This document shows, piece after piece, positions 1 to 8,726 of a DNA stretch of 64,000 nucleotides. The translations under genes were made by a program, and so were the position numbers. The notes beneath the pieces were generated by a model. It was given only the letters and a program-made list of their open reading frames with translations. It was not told the DNA's origin and searched no databases. Every line of letters begins with the position of its first letter. Within the stretch, counting starts at the first letter, position 1. The DNA comes from Thalassospira lucentensis (GTDB lineage: Bacteria > Pseudomonadota > Alphaproteobacteria > Rhodospirillales > Thalassospiraceae): positions 3,755,001-3,819,000 of the forward strand of contig NZ_CP136684.1 of assembly GCF_032921865.1 (NCBI RefSeq). The letters are read 5' to 3'.

Positions 1-1118
1 CGGCCTTTAACAAGGAACATCCGGAAATTAAGGTGACTTTCTCGCCGACCCCGCCGACCGATTACAACGCGCTGATCAATGCGAAATTCGCTGGCGGCAC
101 GGCTGGTGATCTGATCACGTGCCGTCCGTTCGATGCGTCGCTTGAACTTTACAAGCAGGGCAATCTTGCTCCTCTTGACGATATAGCGGGCATGGATAAT
201 TTCTCCGATGTTGCGAAATCCGCATGGCAGACGGATGATGGTTCCGTCACTTTTTGCCTGCCGATGGCGTCGGTTATTCATGGCTTCATCTATAACAAGG
301 AAGCCTTTGAGGCAGCCGGTGTAGAAGTGCCGAAGACCCGTGCAGAATTCTATGCTGCCCTTGATAAAATCAAGGAAGAAGGCAGCTATATCCCTATGGC
401 AATGGGGACTGCCGATCAGTGGGAAGCCGCAACAATGGGCTTCCAGAACATTGGTCCGAATTACTGGAAAGGCGAAGAGGGCCGCAAAGCCTTGATCGAT
501 GGCAGCCAGAAATTCACCGATAAACCGTATGTTGACACCTTTACCGAACTGGCAAGCTGGGCAAACTATCTTCCGGACGGTTATGAAGCCATTTCCTATC
601 CGGATGCGCAGAACCTGTTCTCGCTTGGCCGTGCGGCTGTCTATCCGGCCGGTTCCTGGGACATTTCGCTGTTTAACAGCCAGGCCGAATTTGAATTTGG
701 CGCATTTCCGCCGCCCCCGGCAGAAGGTTCGGACACCTGCTATATCAGCGACCACACCGATATCGCGCTGGGCTTGAATGCCAAATCGCCGAATGCGGCA
801 GAGGCAAAGGTCTTCCTCGAATGGATGACTGGCTCGGAATTTGCGTCGCTTTACTCCAACGCGCTTCCAGGCTTCTTCTCGTTGTCGAACCACAAGGTCG
901 AAATCACCGATCCGGTTGCCAACGAGTTCGTGAGCTGGCGTCAGAAATGCGAATCAACCATTCGTAACTCTTATCAGATTTTGTCGCGTGGCACGCCGAA
1001 CCTTGAAAACGAACTGTGGAATATTTCCGCACAGGTTATCAACGGAACTGTTACTCCGGAAGAAGCCGGTAAAGCCGCTGAATCCGGACTTGCGAAGTGG
1101 TATGCGCCGCATCAGTAA
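1..1118 (+). CDS. Carbohydrate ABC transporter substrate-binding protein (5' truncated)
   Basis: This is the C-terminal 371 residues of an extracellular solute-binding protein of the sugar (family 1) type. The reading frame is already open at base 3 and has no start codon in the window, so the signal peptide and first residues lie upstream. The visible start (AFNKEHPEIKVTF) is the usual 'sequence after the first beta strand' of these proteins. The next genes are two MalF/MalG-type permeases and a MsmX/UgpC-type ATPase, which makes a complete importer. The substrate cannot be named from sequence; an alpha-glucoside or other oligosaccharide is plausible because the ATPase resembles AglK-type proteins. 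A stem-loop follows the stop codon. Confidence 0.9.
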   Translation, partial: AFNKEHPEIKVTFSPTPPTDYNALINAKFAGGTAGDLITCRPFDASLELYKQGNLAPLDDIAGMDNFSDVAKSAWQTDDGSVTFCLPMASVIHGFIYNKEAFEAAGVEVPKTRAEFYAALDKIKEEGSYIPMAMGTADQWEAATMGFQNIGPNYWKGEEGRKALIDGSQKFTDKPYVDTFTELASWANYLPDGYEAISYPDAQNLFSLGRAAVYPAGSWDISLFNSQAEFEFGAFPPPPAEGSDTCYISDHTDIALGLNAKSPNAAEAKVFLEWMTGSEFASLYSNALPGFFSLSNHKVEITDPVANEFVSWRQKCESTIRNSYQILSRGTPNLENELWNISAQVINGTVTPEEAGKAAESGLAKWYAPHQ

Positions 1119-1130
1119 GACCTGACTACA

Positions 1131-1160
1131 GATGGCAGGTGACTTCTTGCGCCTGCCATC
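1131..1160 (+). terminator. Stem-loop between binding-protein and permease genes
   Basis: A perfect 9-bp stem, GATGGCAGG at 1131-1139 pairing with CCTGCCATC at 1152-1160, closes a 12-nt loop just after the binding-protein stop codon. No T-run follows, so it is more likely an mRNA 3'-end stabiliser or a partial terminator than a strong intrinsic terminator. Confidence 0.55.
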
Positions 1161-1203
1161 CTTGTATCTACCGGGTATCTTGCAGTTTCGAACATCACGC
1201 CGA

Positions 1204-1232
1204 TTGACAAACGGGGCGGACAGGACTGCAAT
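1204..1232 (+). promoter_or_regulatory. Possible internal promoter before the permease genes
   Basis: TTGACA at 1204-1209 and TGCAAT at 1227-1232 are separated by 17 bp. The -35 is perfect and the -10 matches TATAAT at 4 of 6 positions. It lies in the 188-bp gap between the binding-protein gene and the first permease gene, and could allow separate expression of the membrane components. This is inference from consensus only. Confidence 0.3.
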
Positions 1233-1306
1233 CAGGCGCTCAGATGAACGCTTTCGACCGGGGACGCGCTCCCCGTACGCTTAATCTCAGAAAGACAGGA
1301 TAAGGT

Positions 1307-2245
1307 ATGGCGCATTCCGGGCCCATGACCGATTGGCGCAAGGCAAAACTGCCTGTGTTTGCCTTTCTGGCACCTGCGACGATCATTTACACATTGTTCA
1401 TGATCTATCCGCTAATCGATTCCATTCGCCTCAGTTTTTATGCCACGCCAAGCGGCGGGGAGATGGCCTTTGTCGGTTTCGATAACTATCGAACCATTCT
1501 GGGCGATCCGGACTGGTCTGCGACGTTTTGGAACAGTTTCTGGAACAATATGAAATTCTTTGCGGTTCACATGCTGGTTCAGAACCCGATCGGGATCGCG
1601 CTTGCAGGCATTTTGAGCCTGCCGCAACTGAGGTTCCGCAACACCTATCGCACGATGATGATCATGCCGACCATGCTGTCGGTGGTGATTGTCGGTTTCA
1701 TCTGGCAACTGATCCTGAGCCCTGTATGGGGTGTTGGCGTCGATATCCTTGATATTTTCGGCCTGAAATCGCTGTTTGGTCCGTGGCTTGGCAAGGAAGG
1801 TTCGGCCCTGATAACGCTTTCCTTTATCTCGGTCTGGCAGTGGGTCGGTATTCCGCTGATGCTGATTTATGCGGCACTTCTGGCGATCCCCGACGATCTT
1901 GTCGACGCGGCAATTGTCGACGGCGCAACCCATTTCGAGGTGTTCCTGCATATCAAGCTGCCGCTTGTTCTGCCGACGGTTGCGATGGTATCGATCCTGA
2001 CATTTGTTGGTAATTTCAATGCGTTCGATCTGATTTATGCTGTAAAGGGTGCGTTGGCGGGACCGAATTTCTCGACTGATATCATGGGCACGCTATTCTA
2101 TCGCACATTCTTTGGCTATCAGTTGCAGCTTGGCGATCCAAGCCTTGGTGCCACTGTTGCCTCGCTGATGTTTCTGATCATTCTTGCCGGTGTTCTTTTC
2201 TATCTGTTCGCCGTGCAGCGCCGTCTGGCGCGCTACCAGCTGTAA
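1307..2245 (+). CDS. Carbohydrate ABC transporter permease (MalF type)
   Basis: A 312-residue inner-membrane permease with about six hydrophobic segments, the first at roughly residues 18-36 (FAFLAPATIIYTLFMIYPL). The EAA-type cytoplasmic loop that contacts the ATPase is visible as DAAIVDGATHFEVFLHIKLP near residue 205. An AGGATAAGG purine stretch precedes ATG 1307; a second ATG at 1325 is possible. Its paired permease starts 15 bp after its stop. It belongs to the four-gene sugar import operon that begins before the window. Confidence 0.92.
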   Translation: MAHSGPMTDWRKAKLPVFAFLAPATIIYTLFMIYPLIDSIRLSFYATPSGGEMAFVGFDNYRTILGDPDWSATFWNSFWNNMKFFAVHMLVQNPIGIALAGILSLPQLRFRNTYRTMMIMPTMLSVVIVGFIWQLILSPVWGVGVDILDIFGLKSLFGPWLGKEGSALITLSFISVWQWVGIPLMLIYAALLAIPDDLVDAAIVDGATHFEVFLHIKLPLVLPTVAMVSILTFVGNFNAFDLIYAVKGALAGPNFSTDIMGTLFYRTFFGYQLQLGDPSLGATVASLMFLIILAGVLFYLFAVQRRLARYQL

Positions 2246-2260
2246 GGAGGCGGCAAGATC

Positions 2261-3109
2261 ATGATGACTAAAAATATCCGTCGTGAAGACATGTCGCGTG
2301 CCGTGATCGTGCATGCGATCCTGCTGACCTACACTTTGGTGGCGCTGTATCCGATCTTTCTCGTGATCATCAACGCCTTCAAATCCCGCAAGGGGATTTT
2401 CAGCGCCCCGATGAGCCTGCCGAACGCTGAAACCTTCAGCCTTGAAGGCTTCACCAAGGTTCTGGCGAGATCAAATTTCGAGTTGTTTTTCTTTAACAGC
2501 TTCACCGTCACGGTCGTGACCATCGTTATTGTTCTGCTGCTTGCTTCCATGGCGGCCTGGGCGCTTTCGGAATACAAGTTTCCCGGCAATACCTGGCTTG
2601 CGCTTTATCTGGCGGTTGGCATCATGGTGCCGATCCGGCTGGGCTCGGTTTCGATCCTGAACCTGATTGTTGAATTGGGCCTGATCAATACGCTGACTGC
2701 TCTTATCCTTGTCTATGTCGCGCAGGGACTGCCGTTGGCGATCTTTATCCTGACCGAATTCATGCACCAAATACCCAAGGATTTGAAAGAAGCCGCCCGT
2801 TGCGACGGGGTCGGTGAATTCAAGATTTTCTTTGCGGTTATCCTGCCGCTGATCCGGCCGGCCGTGGCAACGGTCGCGGTATTTACCATGATCCCGATCT
2901 GGAATGACCTTTGGTTCCCACTGATCCTGGCGCCGGGTGATGGCAAGCAAACCATCACGCTGGGGATCCAGCAATTCATCGGTCAGTACGTTACCGACTG
3001 GAACGCGGTTCTGGCATCGCTGAGCCTCGCGATCATTCCGATCCTGATCCTTTATCTGATTTTCTCCCGACAACTCATTCGCGGCCTGACATCTGGCGCG
3101 GTGAAATGA
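2261..3109 (+). CDS. Carbohydrate ABC transporter permease (MalG type)
   Basis: A 282-residue inner-membrane permease, partner of the preceding gene. Hydrophobic segments start near residue 13 and the EAA loop (EAARCDGVGEFKIFFAVILP) is near residue 175. A perfect Shine-Dalgarno TAAGGAGG sits just before tandem ATG codons at 2261 and 2264, overlapping the end of the upstream gene, so the two permeases are probably translationally coupled. The family heterodimer forms the membrane channel; substrate specificity comes from the binding protein. Confidence 0.92.
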   Translation: MMTKNIRREDMSRAVIVHAILLTYTLVALYPIFLVIINAFKSRKGIFSAPMSLPNAETFSLEGFTKVLARSNFELFFFNSFTVTVVTIVIVLLLASMAAWALSEYKFPGNTWLALYLAVGIMVPIRLGSVSILNLIVELGLINTLTALILVYVAQGLPLAIFILTEFMHQIPKDLKEAARCDGVGEFKIFFAVILPLIRPAVATVAVFTMIPIWNDLWFPLILAPGDGKQTITLGIQQFIGQYVTDWNAVLASLSLAIIPILILYLIFSRQLIRGLTSGAVK

Positions 3110-3136
3110 GTATTGGTGTGACAGGAGCTTACCTAA

Positions 3137-4255
3137 ATGGCTGATTTGAAACTTGACCAGATCCGAAAAAGCTATGGCGCTGTTGATGTGCTGCATGGCA
3201 TCGATCTGGATGTTAAGGACGGCGAGTTTGTCGTCTTTGTGGGGCCGTCGGGCTGCGGAAAATCGACGTTGCTTCGCATCATCGCCGGTCTGGAAGACAT
3301 CACCGGTGGTGATCTGATGATCGGTGGGGACGTCGTGAATACCAAAAGCCCGCGCGACCGCGGGATCGCCATGGTGTTCCAGTCCTATGCGCTTTATCCG
3401 CATATGACAGTCTATAAGAACATGGCATTTGGTCTGAAACTGGCCAATCACGACAAGTCGGCAATTGATCAACGGGTGCGCGAAGCCGCTCGTATCCTGC
3501 AACTGGACCAGCTTCTGGATCGCCGTCCGTCTGAATTGTCGGGTGGGCAGCGCCAGCGCGTGGCGATTGGCCGTGCGATTGTGCGCCAACCGAAAGTATT
3601 CCTGTTTGACGAACCGCTATCGAACCTTGATGCTGCCTTGCGTGTGCAGACCCGCATCGAGATTGCCAAGCTGCATCAGGAACTGGAATCGACAATTGTC
3701 TATGTCACGCATGATCAGGTCGAAGCGATGACGCTTGCCGACAAGATCGTTGTGATGAATGCCGGCAATGTCGAGCAGGTCGGATCTCCGATGCAGCTTT
3801 ATCATCATCCGCAAACACGCTTTGTTGCCGGTTTTATCGGATCGCCTGCGATGAATTTCACGACTGTTCATATTGATGCTGTCGAACAGGGCAAGGTAAC
3901 CGTTACCGTGCCGGGAGGCGCCAAGGCTGTTCTGCCGTTTGACGTGGCCGCAGGTGATGTTGGCAAGGATGTCGAACTGGGAGTCCGGCCGGAGCATCTT
4001 TCACCGGGTGAGCAGGGGGATTTGTCGATTTCCGGCGAGGTCGATGTTGTCGAGAAGCTCGGCGACTTTACCTATTTGTACATCAAGCTGGCGAACGGGG
4101 ACCGCTTCACAATTCGTGCGCCTGGCCACAGCCGTATTAAAATTGGCGAAACTGTCAGTGCCGCAGCCGAAGCCGGTGCTTCTCATCTGTTTGATGCCAA
4201 CGGAAAGGCCTATGAGAAGCTTCAATGCCCAGCGGAATATAGTGCCGACGAATAG
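3137..4255 (+). CDS. Carbohydrate ABC transporter ATP-binding protein (UgpC/MsmX/AglK family)
   Basis: A 372-residue ABC ATPase. Walker [10 protein letters not shown] is at residues 36-44, the Q-loop VFQSYALYP near 80-88, the signature LSGGQ at 134-138, Walker B VFLFDEP near 153-160 and the switch histidine in VTHDQVEAM. The C-terminal third is the OB-fold regulatory domain typical of sugar importers (GVRPEHL). It ends the sugar operon and is followed by a good intrinsic terminator. The family sometimes serves several importers, so sharing with the ugp system cannot be excluded, although that operon has its own ATPase. Confidence 0.93.
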   Translation: MADLKLDQIRKSYGAVDVLHGIDLDVKDGEFVVFVGPSGCGKSTLLRIIAGLEDITGGDLMIGGDVVNTKSPRDRGIAMVFQSYALYPHMTVYKNMAFGLKLANHDKSAIDQRVREAARILQLDQLLDRRPSELSGGQRQRVAIGRAIVRQPKVFLFDEPLSNLDAALRVQTRIEIAKLHQELESTIVYVTHDQVEAMTLADKIVVMNAGNVEQVGSPMQLYHHPQTRFVAGFIGSPAMNFTTVHIDAVEQGKVTVTVPGGAKAVLPFDVAAGDVGKDVELGVRPEHLSPGEQGDLSISGEVDVVEKLGDFTYLYIKLANGDRFTIRAPGHSRIKIGETVSAAAEAGASHLFDANGKAYEKLQCPAEYSADE

Positions 4256-4284
4256 GGTTTAGCTTCCAGATATTTAGATATGAA

Positions 4285-4313
4285 GGGGCTGCCGGTTTGG
4301 CGGCCCCTTTTTT
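4285..4313 (+). terminator. Intrinsic terminator of the sugar ABC operon
   Basis: GC-rich hairpin (GGGGC-T-GCC paired with GGC-G-GCCCC, 4285-4307) followed by six T residues at 4308-4313, 30 bp after the ATPase stop codon. Confidence 0.85.
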
Positions 4314-4561
4314 AGTCGCAAACAGATGCCTTTCGGTGCTGAAACCCGAAAAAATTGTTGCAGAAGTTTAACTTGCGGAAAGTCTGGTTTCACAGCGAGA
4401 ATTGAAATGAATTGTTCAAAAGAACGCAAAATGATCGATTTTGCTTTCGTTTCAACAAAGTTTCTTGCGATACTGGTGCGGTCCTGGAACGTTTGCAATG
4501 TCACAGAATACATTGACGCCGGACAGGGGAAGTGCCGTCACGTCAACAGAGAGGTAAAATA
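4314..4561. other. Intergenic region upstream of the PotD-like gene
   Basis: No convincing gene here: the 78-codon + strand ORF at 4326-4562 has no family resemblance and no ribosome-binding site. The region holds the GTTC-N4-GAAC palindrome at 4413-4426 and presumably the promoter of the PotDABC-like operon; I could not pick a clear -35/-10 pair. Confidence 0.5.
4413..4426 (+). promoter_or_regulatory. Palindrome TGTTCAAAAGAACG, candidate operator
   Basis: TGTTC-AAAA-GAACG lies about 135 bp before the PotD-like start. It is one of only three GTTC-N4-GAAC sites I found by eye in the window, all intergenic; the others are at 8891-8906 and 15626-15640. Binding factor unknown. Confidence 0.4.
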
Positions 4562-5653
4562 ATGTCGAAAAAGCATGGCGCACTGCGCGGTTCTCTGCTT
4601 GGGCTTACCGCCCTTGCCGGAATGGTGATGCTTGGCCAAACCGCACAGGCCGAAGAACTTCGGTTGCTGACCTGGGGTGGGTACGTGCCAGATGATGTCG
4701 TCGCTGAGTTCGAAGCGGAAACAGGTATCGATGTCGAAGTCACCCTCTCAAACAATGAGGAAATGATTTCCAAGCTGCGCGCAACAGGTGGCGGCGGATT
4801 TGATCTGGCCCAACCGTCTCAGGACCGCATTGCTAGTGCACAGCTCGAGCACAACATCTACAAGCCGATCGACCTCTCCAAGATTGACGCGTCGCTCTTT
4901 ATTCCTTCAATGCTTGAGGCAACAAAAGCGAACACCACATTGGATGGTGAAGTGTATGGTGTCCCTCAAATATGGGGCACGGATGGCTTGGTTCTGAACA
5001 CTGCCGAAGCTTCCACGGTAAAAGATTATATCGACCTTTGCAGTGATGAAGTCGCGGGCAAAGTGTCTTACCGACTTCGCCGCCCAACCCTGATTGCATT
5101 TGCATTCTCGATGGGGATGGATCCATTTGCTGCTTATAACGACGAGGCTGCTTATCAGGAGATTCTTGATAAGGTTGAAGCAAAGTTGATTGAGTGCAAG
5201 CCGAACGTTAAAACCTATTGGGAAGGCTCTGACTCGCTCCTTAACCTGATTCGTTCAGGTGAAGTCGTGGCTGCCATGGCTTGGGACGCAGGTGGCTGGA
5301 CGCTCAATAATGATAATCCGGACATGAATTTTGTTGCTCCGTCGTCTGGTGCTTTAGGCTGGGTCGACACCTTTGCCATTCCGCGTAAGGCAGAAAATGA
5401 AGAGGCTGCCTACAAGTGGATCAATTTTGTCATGAAACCAGAGATTGCCGCTCGTATCACAGCTGCGTCGAGCTACTATACTGCGTCCAACGGTGCGAGT
5501 TCCCTTCTTGATGAAGCTCAGCGTAAACAGTTTGAGACTAGTTTCCCGCAGGAAGCCTTGGACAATATCAACTGGTATCCACCTGTCCCGGCTGGATTGG
5601 AAGCTATTGAAGGCAAAACGCTTGACCGTGTGAAAGCCGCGCAGTCGAACTAA
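4562..5653 (+). CDS. PotD-like extracellular substrate-binding protein
   Basis: A 363-residue periplasmic binding protein of the spermidine/putrescine (PotD/PotF) group. The signal peptide is residues 1-30, ending at the cleavage motif AQA before EELRLLTWGGYVPDD; the LxxxxWGGY start of the mature protein is typical of the group. I chose ATG 4562 because AGAGAGG precedes it at normal spacing; the in-frame ATG at 4532 adds a non-signal extension. Downstream are a PotA-like ATPase (frameshifted) and PotB/PotC-like permeases. The ligand may be a polyamine, opine or other small cationic compound; relatives transport different molecules. Confidence 0.9.
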   Translation: MSKKHGALRGSLLGLTALAGMVMLGQTAQAEELRLLTWGGYVPDDVVAEFEAETGIDVEVTLSNNEEMISKLRATGGGGFDLAQPSQDRIASAQLEHNIYKPIDLSKIDASLFIPSMLEATKANTTLDGEVYGVPQIWGTDGLVLNTAEASTVKDYIDLCSDEVAGKVSYRLRRPTLIAFAFSMGMDPFAAYNDEAAYQEILDKVEAKLIECKPNVKTYWEGSDSLLNLIRSGEVVAAMAWDAGGWTLNNDNPDMNFVAPSSGALGWVDTFAIPRKAENEEAAYKWINFVMKPEIAARITAASSYYTASNGASSLLDEAQRKQFETSFPQEALDNINWYPPVPAGLEAIEGKTLDRVKAAQSN

Positions 5654-5691
5654 GATTTGCTGTTCTGATCCTGTTTGGATCGGATGATATT

Positions 5692-5729
5692 GTCCCCGGC
5701 AGAAGATGCCGGGGACATTGCATTTTTTT
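5692..5729 (+). terminator. Stem-loop terminator/attenuator between PotD-like and PotA-like genes
   Basis: A perfect 10-bp stem (GTCCCCGGCA 5692-5701 with TGCCGGGGAC 5707-5716), 5-nt loop, then ATTGCATTTTTTT. It lies inside the operon, so partial termination would leave more binding-protein mRNA than ATPase and permease mRNA. Confidence 0.8.
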
Positions 5730-5787
5730 CCTTTCTGCGATGACCGGTTTTAGGCGGACATCGGCAATTCATTTCATGCAGGCTCCC

Positions 5788-6901
5788 ATGGCAGATCAAT
5801 TCGACCTTGAATGTCGCGACGTGGTCAAAAAATTTGATGCTTTTACCGCGGTAGATTCCATTTCACTCGCGATCCCCAAAGGGTCTTTCTTTTCCATTCT
5901 GGGTCCCAGCGGTTGCGGTAAAACAACGCTATTGCGCATGCTGGCCGGTTTTCAGGCACCTACATCCGGTGACATTCTGATTAATGGTTCATCGGTGCTG
6001 GGTGTCCCGCCAAACCGTCGGCCTGTGAATATGGTTTTCCAGCATCTGGCACTTTTTCCGATGATGAATGTTGCGGAAAACGTGGCATATGGCTTGAAAC
6101 GTCGCGGTGTTGACCGGTCGACAATCGAGAAGAAGGTCAATGATACGCTGGCACGTGTCGGACTGCCGGAACTCAGGCCCCAAACAGATCGGTCAACTTT
6201 CAGGCGGCCAGAAACAGCGTATTGCGATCGCACGCTGTCTTGTTCTGGAACCGGCGGTGCTGCTTCTTGACGAGCCACTCGGTGCTCTGGACCTTAAATT
6301 ACGAGAGCATATGAAGGTAGAGCTCAAGCAATTGCAGCATGAGATCGGCACGACATTCGTTTACATCACGCATGATCAGTCCGAAGCATTGGTGATGTCC
6401 GATCAGGTGGCGGTCATGAATGCCGGCCGATTTGAGCAGGTCGGCGCACCGCAGGACCTTTATTACAATCCGCAGACGGCTTTTGTCGCCGGTTTTGTTG
6501 GCGAAAGCAATCGTTGGAAAGGAACGGTCGGCACGACACAAGACGATCAGATTATGATCAATCTGCCGACCGGTGGTTCTGTTGTCGCATCCTGTACGGT
6601 TCATCCTGAATTGAGCGAGGGCCAAACGGTTGATGTATTTGTTCGTCCCGAGGCCATTGCAATTGACGGGCAGGGCAAAACCGATAATGCCATCGGAGCA
6701 AAGGTTGAGAATGTTCTGTTTAACGGTGCCGCCAGCAGTGTGCAGGTTCGCGATAGCGCAACCGGGCACGAAATGACGGTGGCCTTGCCACAAACCGGCG
6801 CATTCGCCAATCTGAAAGTGGGCGATACTGTCAATCTGACGTGGGCTGCGGAACAAACACGCTGTTTTGCCGCGCCTGAAAAACTGGGGACCGCAGCATG
6901 A
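5788..6901 (+). pseudogene. PotA-like ABC transporter ATP-binding protein, frameshifted
   Basis: The gene is split between two frames. Frame A (from ATG 5788; earlier in-frame starts at 5740 and 5776 are possible) carries Walker A GPSGCGKT at residues 39-46 and the Q-loop VFQHLALFP, then leaves family similarity after RVGLPEL. Frame B continues at GPKQIGQ with LSGGQ, Walker B AVLLLDEP, the H-loop THDQSEAL and the C-terminal OB-fold domain. Removing one base near the A at 6175 joins them as a 370-residue protein, the normal PotA length. Neither half alone could be a working ATPase. The downstream permeases are intact and the permease ATG overlaps this stop (ATGA). Either the strain has lost the transporter's motor or the extra base is a sequencing error. 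Confidence 0.85.
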
Positions 6902-7779
6902 CTACCTCCGCGTCAACCGGCAAGGCAGGGGCGATGCGATTTGGTGCCTTGCTGCTTGCCATGCCCTTGCTGCTTTGGCTGTTCCTGCTTGTGATCCTGC
7001 CGCATGTGGATCTGCTTCTGGTGTCGTTGCGTGAACGGATTTCATACGGCAAGTACGAATTTAGCCTGATCAACTATATCGAGTTTTTCGTCGAACCGCT
7101 TTACTGGAATACCTATGTCCGTACCGCGGTGATGTCGCTTATGGCGACAGCACTGACCCTGATCATCGGTTTTCCGGTTTCTTATTACATTGCCAATGTC
7201 ATGCGGGGCAAAGGCAAGAATGTTTTGTTCCTTCTATGCCTGATCCCGTTCTGGGTATCGGAGCTGGTGCGTACCTTTGGTTGGATGATCCTCCTACGTG
7301 AAAGCGGCGTGATCAGCAATTTCCTGCAATGGACCGGGATCGCGGATGGCCCGGTCGAGATGCTTTACAATGATGCGACCATCATGGTGGGGCTTGTTTA
7401 TACATCAATGCTGTTCATGGTTGTGCCGCTGGTGTCGGTACTTGATAGCCTTGACGACAGCCTGATCGAAGCCGGATACGACCTTGGCGGCAATGCCTTT
7501 ACCGTAACCCGCGATATTGTCATTCCGCATGCCATGCCCGGTATTGCGTCCGGTTGCATAGTTGTTTTCATGCTGACACTTGGTAACTACCTGACGCCCA
7601 ACCTTTTGGGCGGCAAAGATAGCCTTTGGTTCACGGAACAGATTTATACCCAGTTCATCACCCGGTTTAACTGGGAATCGGGATCGGCATTCGGGTTCCT
7701 GTTGCTGGTTCTCTCATCCCTGATTGTATGGATCGGCCTGAAACTTAGTCGCCAGACGCTTTCAGAAACCGTGAGCTGA
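6898..7779 (+). CDS. PotB-like ABC transporter permease
   Basis: A 293-residue inner-membrane permease with about six hydrophobic segments; the first is around residues 13-34 (GALLLAMPLLLWLFLLVIL) after a short cytoplasmic start. The EAA loop is EAGYDLGGNAFTVTRDIVIP near residue 190. ATG 6898 overlaps the stop of the PotA-like gene by four bases, so its translation probably depends on ribosomes reaching the end of frame B upstream. Partner of the next gene. Confidence 0.92.
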   Translation: MTTSASTGKAGAMRFGALLLAMPLLLWLFLLVILPHVDLLLVSLRERISYGKYEFSLINYIEFFVEPLYWNTYVRTAVMSLMATALTLIIGFPVSYYIANVMRGKGKNVLFLLCLIPFWVSELVRTFGWMILLRESGVISNFLQWTGIADGPVEMLYNDATIMVGLVYTSMLFMVVPLVSVLDSLDDSLIEAGYDLGGNAFTVTRDIVIPHAMPGIASGCIVVFMLTLGNYLTPNLLGGKDSLWFTEQIYTQFITRFNWESGSAFGFLLLVLSSLIVWIGLKLSRQTLSETVS

Positions 7780-7791
7780 GGAGGCGTTATC

Positions 7792-8652
7792 ATGATTCCA
7801 AGTATTCCCCAGCCGCGTTTCTATAAGGGCATCTATACCGGGTATATCGCACTGTTTTTCATCTATCTCAGTGCGCCGCTGATTGTTGTTGGCGTGTTTG
7901 CCTTTAACGACAGCCTGTTTCCATCCATGCCTTGGGAAGGAGCCACACTCAAATGGTTCTTTGGCAGCGAGGGGCCATATATAGGCATTTTCAATGATAG
8001 CAAACTGCTTGAAAGTGTCGGAGTTTCCGCGTTTGTCGCACTTTGTGTGACATTGCTTTCGGTTACGGTCGGAACCTGTAATGCGTTCCTGTTTGAGCGT
8101 GCACAGTTTCCCGGTAAAAACCTTCTTTATGTCGTTGCATTGTCGCCGCTGGTTATTCCGGGGGTCATTCTGGGCATATCCATCCTCGTTTTTTCCAATG
8201 CCATTGCAAATGGTGTTGAAGAAACGATTGGGTGGGATCTTGATTTCCTGCGCCCGGGATTGTTTCTGGTGATTATTGGCCAATTTGCTTTCATCACCAC
8301 GATAACCACACTGGTGATATCCGCACGTCTTCGGAAATTTGATATCAGCCTGGAAGAAGCCGCCCTCAATCTGGGGGCAACACGGCAGGCTGCGCTTTGG
8401 ACGATTACCATTCCATTCCTGAAACCGGCTTTGGTCGGGGCAGGGATTGTTGCATTCCTGATGTCGTTTGAAAATTTCAATACAACATTGATGCTTGTCG
8501 GCTCGGATGCGCCTCTGACCATTGCCATGTTTGACCGGCTCAAACAGGGATCAACCCCGGTACTGAATGCGCTTTCGCTGTTGCTGATGATTGTTTCCGG
8601 CGGTTTGGCATTGCTTTCAGTCTTTGTTCAGCGAGACAAGAATACCTCGTAA
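7792..8652 (+). CDS. PotC-like ABC transporter permease
   Basis: A 286-residue inner-membrane permease, second half of the PotBC-like channel. Hydrophobic segments begin near residue 17; the EAA loop EAALNLGATRQAALWTITIP is near residue 195. GAGGAGG precedes ATG 7792. It closes the operon and is followed by an intrinsic terminator at 8699. It is uninterrupted even though the ATPase gene is broken, which argues for a recent mutation or a sequencing error upstream. Confidence 0.92.
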   Translation: MIPSIPQPRFYKGIYTGYIALFFIYLSAPLIVVGVFAFNDSLFPSMPWEGATLKWFFGSEGPYIGIFNDSKLLESVGVSAFVALCVTLLSVTVGTCNAFLFERAQFPGKNLLYVVALSPLVIPGVILGISILVFSNAIANGVEETIGWDLDFLRPGLFLVIIGQFAFITTITTLVISARLRKFDISLEEAALNLGATRQAALWTITIPFLKPALVGAGIVAFLMSFENFNTTLMLVGSDAPLTIAMFDRLKQGSTPVLNALSLLLMIVSGGLALLSVFVQRDKNTS

Positions 8653-8678
8653 GCTGGGCAAGGCGACAGCATGAAGCC

Positions 8679-8696
8679 GTGTTCGCGAATGAACAT
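8679..8696 (+). promoter_or_regulatory. GlpR-like half-sites GTGTTCG-N4-TGAACAT
   Basis: The E. coli GlpR operator is WATGTTCGWTAWCGAACATW (established). Here TGTTCG-CGAA-TGAACAT keeps the same 6-bp spacing between TGTTC and GAACA. It lies downstream of the PotC-like stop and about 400 bp before ugpB, which is far for a promoter-proximal operator. Inference only; no glpR gene is visible in the window. Confidence 0.25.
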
Positions 8697-8698
8697 TG

Positions 8699-8726
8699 AA
8701 CGGGCAGTCGAAAGGCTGCCCGTTTT
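8699..8726 (+). terminator. Intrinsic terminator of the PotDABC-like operon
   Basis: A 9-bp stem (AACGGGCAG 8699-8707 with CTGCCCGTT 8716-8724), 8-nt loop and a short T-run, 47 bp after the PotC-like stop. Confidence 0.8.

Noticed and set aside
2471..3589. Long minus-strand ORF (372 codons) across the permease and ATPase genes
   Set aside because: It lies opposite two clear ABC genes, has composition of a complement shadow (His/Arg/Gln rich), no ribosome-binding site and no family resemblance.
4326..4562. 78-codon ORF before the PotD-like gene
   Set aside because: No Shine-Dalgarno, no family, and composition of non-coding DNA; it ends within the PotD-like ribosome-binding region.
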